Assembly: GCA_031282535.1 (NCBI GenBank)
Contig: JAITDM010000265.1
Location: 1 to 6,672 of the forward strand
DNA length: 6,672 bases
Source of the DNA: Oscillospiraceae bacterium
GTDB lineage: Bacteria > Bacillota > Clostridia > Oscillospirales > UBA929
Reading direction: 5' to 3'
Within the stretch, counting starts at the first letter, position 1; every line of letters starts with the position of its first letter. This document shows positions 5,502-6,672 of this stretch, piece after piece. A program made the translations under genes and the position numbers. A model generated the notes under the pieces. The model did no database searches, was not told the origin of the DNA, and saw only the letters and a program-made list of their open reading frames with translations.

Positions 5502-5852
5502 ATGATCCTGCCGAAACCGCTTGCGTGGGCCGGCTCCACGTTGCTGCTGGCCGCCACGCTGACCACGTGCAACGGCCCGCGCCAACCGACGCCCACGCCC
5601 TCGCCGCCCGCGGGCTCCCCCAGTTCCAGCGCCACACCCGGACTGACGCCGGACACCAGCCCGCGCCTACAGCCCGACCCCAGCCCCAGCCCCGGCGTCA
5701 GCCTCAGTCCCAACCCCAGTGCCAGCCCTGGTGTCAGCCTCAGTCCTGGCGCTCAGCCCGGTCTCAGTCCCGGCGCTGTTCTCAGTCCCAGCCCCGGCGC
5801 CGCGCCGGACGTCCTGCCATCCCTCGCCACGACGCCTATGCAGGCGCACTGA
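5502..5852 (+). CDS. Putative Pro/Ser-rich lipoprotein
   Basis: I do not recognise a family. The 116-residue product has a short charged start (MILPKP), a hydrophobic stretch (residues 7-20) and the only cysteine at position 23 in LTTC. This suggests a secreted protein lipid-anchored at that cysteine; Thr just before the Cys is unusual for a lipobox. Everything after is low-complexity Pro, Ser, Ala, Gly and Thr, with degenerate repeats of SPGVSLSP type (two copies 12 codons apart, residues about 64-84). Such tails often act as wall-spanning linkers, yet no domain follows, so it could be a linker remnant or a short surface protein. GAGAGG lies 8 bases before the ATG, and codons in the signal part are GC-rich at the third position as in real genes here. 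Reality of the gene is likely but not certain. Confidence 0.55.
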   Translation: MILPKPLAWAGSTLLLAATLTTCNGPRQPTPTPSPPAGSPSSSATPGLTPDTSPRLQPDPSPSPGVSLSPNPSASPGVSLSPGAQPGLSPGAVLSPSPGAAPDVLPSLATTPMQAH

Positions 5853-5858
5853 GCCGTG

Positions 5859-5935
5859 CCCGCGCGGAAAAAACACGACGGGTCCGCGTGACAGGCGTCG
5901 AACCTGCCGCCTCTCTGCGGCGCACGCCGCGCGGG
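5859..5935. repeat. Nine-bp inverted repeat, each arm followed by six A, enclosing a tRNA T-arm-like sequence
   Basis: CCCGCGCGG (5859-5867) and CCGCGCGGG (5927-5935) are perfect inverted repeats, and each is followed by AAAAAA. Between them lie GCCGC/GCGGC (stem around CTCTCT) and, on the minus strand, CAGG-TTCGACG-CCTG (5906-5892), which looks like a tRNA T-arm. No full tRNA can be folded. Confidence 0.45.
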
Positions 5936-5936
5936 A

Positions 5937-6019
5937 AAAAAGCTGTCTCCCCCTGCACAACTACTATATATAGTATATAACCACTATATGTAGTATATTA
6001 CAGGGGGAGACAGCTTTTT
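5937..6019. terminator. Long inverted repeat acting as bidirectional terminator
   Basis: A perfect 19-bp arm (5937-5955 with 6001-6019) has an A-run on its outer left and a T-run on its outer right, so both strands read as stem plus U-tract. It lies between the convergent lipoprotein and Ig-like genes, 30 bases after the latter's stop. The 45-base AT-rich centre holds two near-identical 18-base copies (5963-5980 and 5983-6000, 16 of 18 the same). It can itself pair as TACTATATATAGT with ACTATATGTAGTA. Such symmetry also fits a miniature inverted-repeat element. Confidence 0.8.
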
Positions 6020-6049
6020 CGGTGACGGGCGAGGCGATTGACGCCCGGA

Positions 6050-6583
6050 TCATACGAGGGTATGTTCAACCGAAAGCTCATTGAACGCAATGCGGTATCG
6101 TCCTGCGGGCAGTGCGCCATACAGCGCCAAGTGAAACGTCTGTGTTTTCTGCTCGCCGGCGGGCAGGTGCAGGGCAACAAGGTGAAACATCCCATGACCC
6201 GGCATGGTGGGCAATTCATACCAAACGCCGTCCAAGCACACCTGAAGGGTAAACCGTTCTCCATAGAGCCAGTCTGTGCGGCTATCCGCCGCGAGGGTTG
6301 CGGTCACGGTATCTTGGTCCCAGGAATCCAGCGTCATTGTGACGCCGGCGGGCGGGTCCAACTCGGCGGCGGGCGAAAGCAACCGGCTGTGCCAGCCGCT
6401 GCCGTCCAGGGTCAAAAAGCGCGCACAGGGGAAATGGGTGAAAGGAAGAACGGCATCTCTGTCAGACCACGTGTATTGCGTCTCCAGCGCCGCGAAATCG
6501 AAATCAAAGCGGTACACAGAGCCGTCCTGCGCAATCCAGTACCCATTGGACCAGGCGGCAAAGATACTAGTAGGGTGTGTCAT
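6050..6583 (-). CDS. Protein with bacterial Ig-like C-terminal domain, probably N-terminally truncated
   Basis: The 177-residue frame has no signal peptide, but its second half (about 80-170) resembles the bacterial Ig-like domain found at the end of many secreted Clostridia proteins. Key pieces are GVTMTLDSWDQDTVTATL, then WLYGERFTLQVCLDGVWYELP (106-125), LPAGEQKTQTFHLALYG (140-156) and LPAGRYRIAF. The first half (NGYWIAQDGSVYRFDFDF, SRLLSPAAEL) looks like the middle of an extracellular protein of unknown role. The start is doubtful: the ATG at 6583 has no ribosome binding site, a TAG codon sits directly before it in frame, and the first codons lie in what may be the end of an inserted element. 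GC is visibly lower than in mfd and noc. It is likely a broken or decaying gene; exact function unknown. Confidence 0.65.
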   Translation of the reverse strand: MTHPTSIFAAWSNGYWIAQDGSVYRFDFDFAALETQYTWSDRDAVLPFTHFPCARFLTLDGSGWHSRLLSPAAELDPPAGVTMTLDSWDQDTVTATLAADSRTDWLYGERFTLQVCLDGVWYELPTMPGHGMFHLVALHLPAGEQKTQTFHLALYGALPAGRYRIAFNELSVEHTLV

Positions 6584-6672
6584 CTAAATGTTGTCAGCAA
6601 GCGGCGAGGATTTTTTTCGTCAGGCAAGGCGGCGGGTTCCGCTGATACTTGTTGTATCAGCGGGTTCCGCCA
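6574..6672. mobile_element. Possible end of an insertion or repeat element running off the window
   Basis: From about GGGTGTGTCAT (6573-6583) to the window end no gene is seen. The piece contains a T-run (6610-6617) and a 10-bp stem, CCGCTGATAC (6639-6648) with GTATCAGCGG (6654-6663), flanked by direct copies of GCGGGTTCCGC (6632-6642 and 6660-6670). It begins exactly where the Ig-like gene loses its upstream coding sequence. GGGTGTGTCA-like ends are seen in some insertion sequences, but no transposase or second end is visible, so the boundary and type are guesses. Confidence 0.3.
6632..6670. repeat. Hairpin flanked by 11-base direct repeats
   Basis: GCGGGTTCCGC occurs at 6632-6642 and 6660-6670, and the stem CCGCTGATAC-TTGTT-GTATCAGCGG (6639-6663) joins the two copies. 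Direct and inverted symmetry thus overlap, as in many dispersed intergenic repeats. Confidence 0.7.

Noticed and set aside
4563..5852. A 429-codon plus-strand open frame ending with the lipoprotein
   Set aside because: Only its last 116 codons look like a protein. The earlier part is antisense to rbr and dfx and crosses the AT-rich intergenic belt.
5892..5935. Functional tRNA gene on the minus strand
   Set aside because: There is only a T-arm-like piece. The anticodon arm would have a 6-base loop, and no D-arm or matching 5' acceptor strand was found.
5462..5980. A 172-codon frame overlapping the lipoprotein gene, with Gln/Arg/Pro-rich sequence
   Set aside because: Its start has poor ribosome-site spacing and it runs on through the inverted repeats after 5852. 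The alternative frame has a signal peptide and good spacing.

Overview
The window looks like chromosomal DNA from a GC-rich, strictly anaerobic member of the Bacillota, most likely class Clostridia. Three things point there: a Noc-type ParB paralogue (a Bacillota protein), a desulfoferrodoxin/rubrerythrin pair for oxygen defence typical of anaerobes, and Clostridia-style AGGAGG ribosome binding sites. The species cannot be named from the sequence.

Layout. Positions 1-2685 (+) hold the C-terminal roughly three quarters of mfd, the transcription-repair coupling factor; its start lies before the window. It ends at a strong intrinsic terminator (2703-2728). A 228-base gap carries a probable promoter and a leader hairpin. 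Next comes noc (2914-3726, +), a nucleoid-occlusion ParB-family protein, whose stop codon forms the loop of a 15-bp hairpin. From 3742 to 4101 there is no gene. That stretch is a patchwork of short repeats and hairpins, including two 77-bp direct repeats 115 bp apart, and it carries parS-like sequence fragments. On the minus strand, dfx (desulfoferrodoxin, 5075-4704) followed by rbr (rubrerythrin, 4647-4102) looks like a two-gene operon. A 426-base gene-free stretch (5076-5501) separates dfx from a small divergent gene for a Pro/Ser-rich putative lipoprotein (5502-5852, +). A compact repeat-rich junction (5853-6049) follows, with a long inverted repeat that should terminate transcription both ways. 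The last gene (6583-6050, -) encodes a protein with a bacterial Ig-like C-terminal half. Its N-terminus appears cut off where a possible mobile or repeat element (about 6574 to beyond the window end) begins.

How the genes relate. The dfx and rbr products probably act together: superoxide is reduced to peroxide by desulfoferrodoxin, and peroxide is then reduced by rubrerythrin. mfd and noc each have their own transcription signals and share only a broad theme of chromosome maintenance. The right-hand third (after about 5500) has accessory character: a low-complexity secreted protein, inverted repeats, a truncated gene and lower GC in the last gene. No convincing new multi-gene system is visible. 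The most notable observations are the Noc variant with an altered specificity residue and no N-terminal membrane helix, the hairpin repeats beside it, and the element-truncated Ig-like gene.
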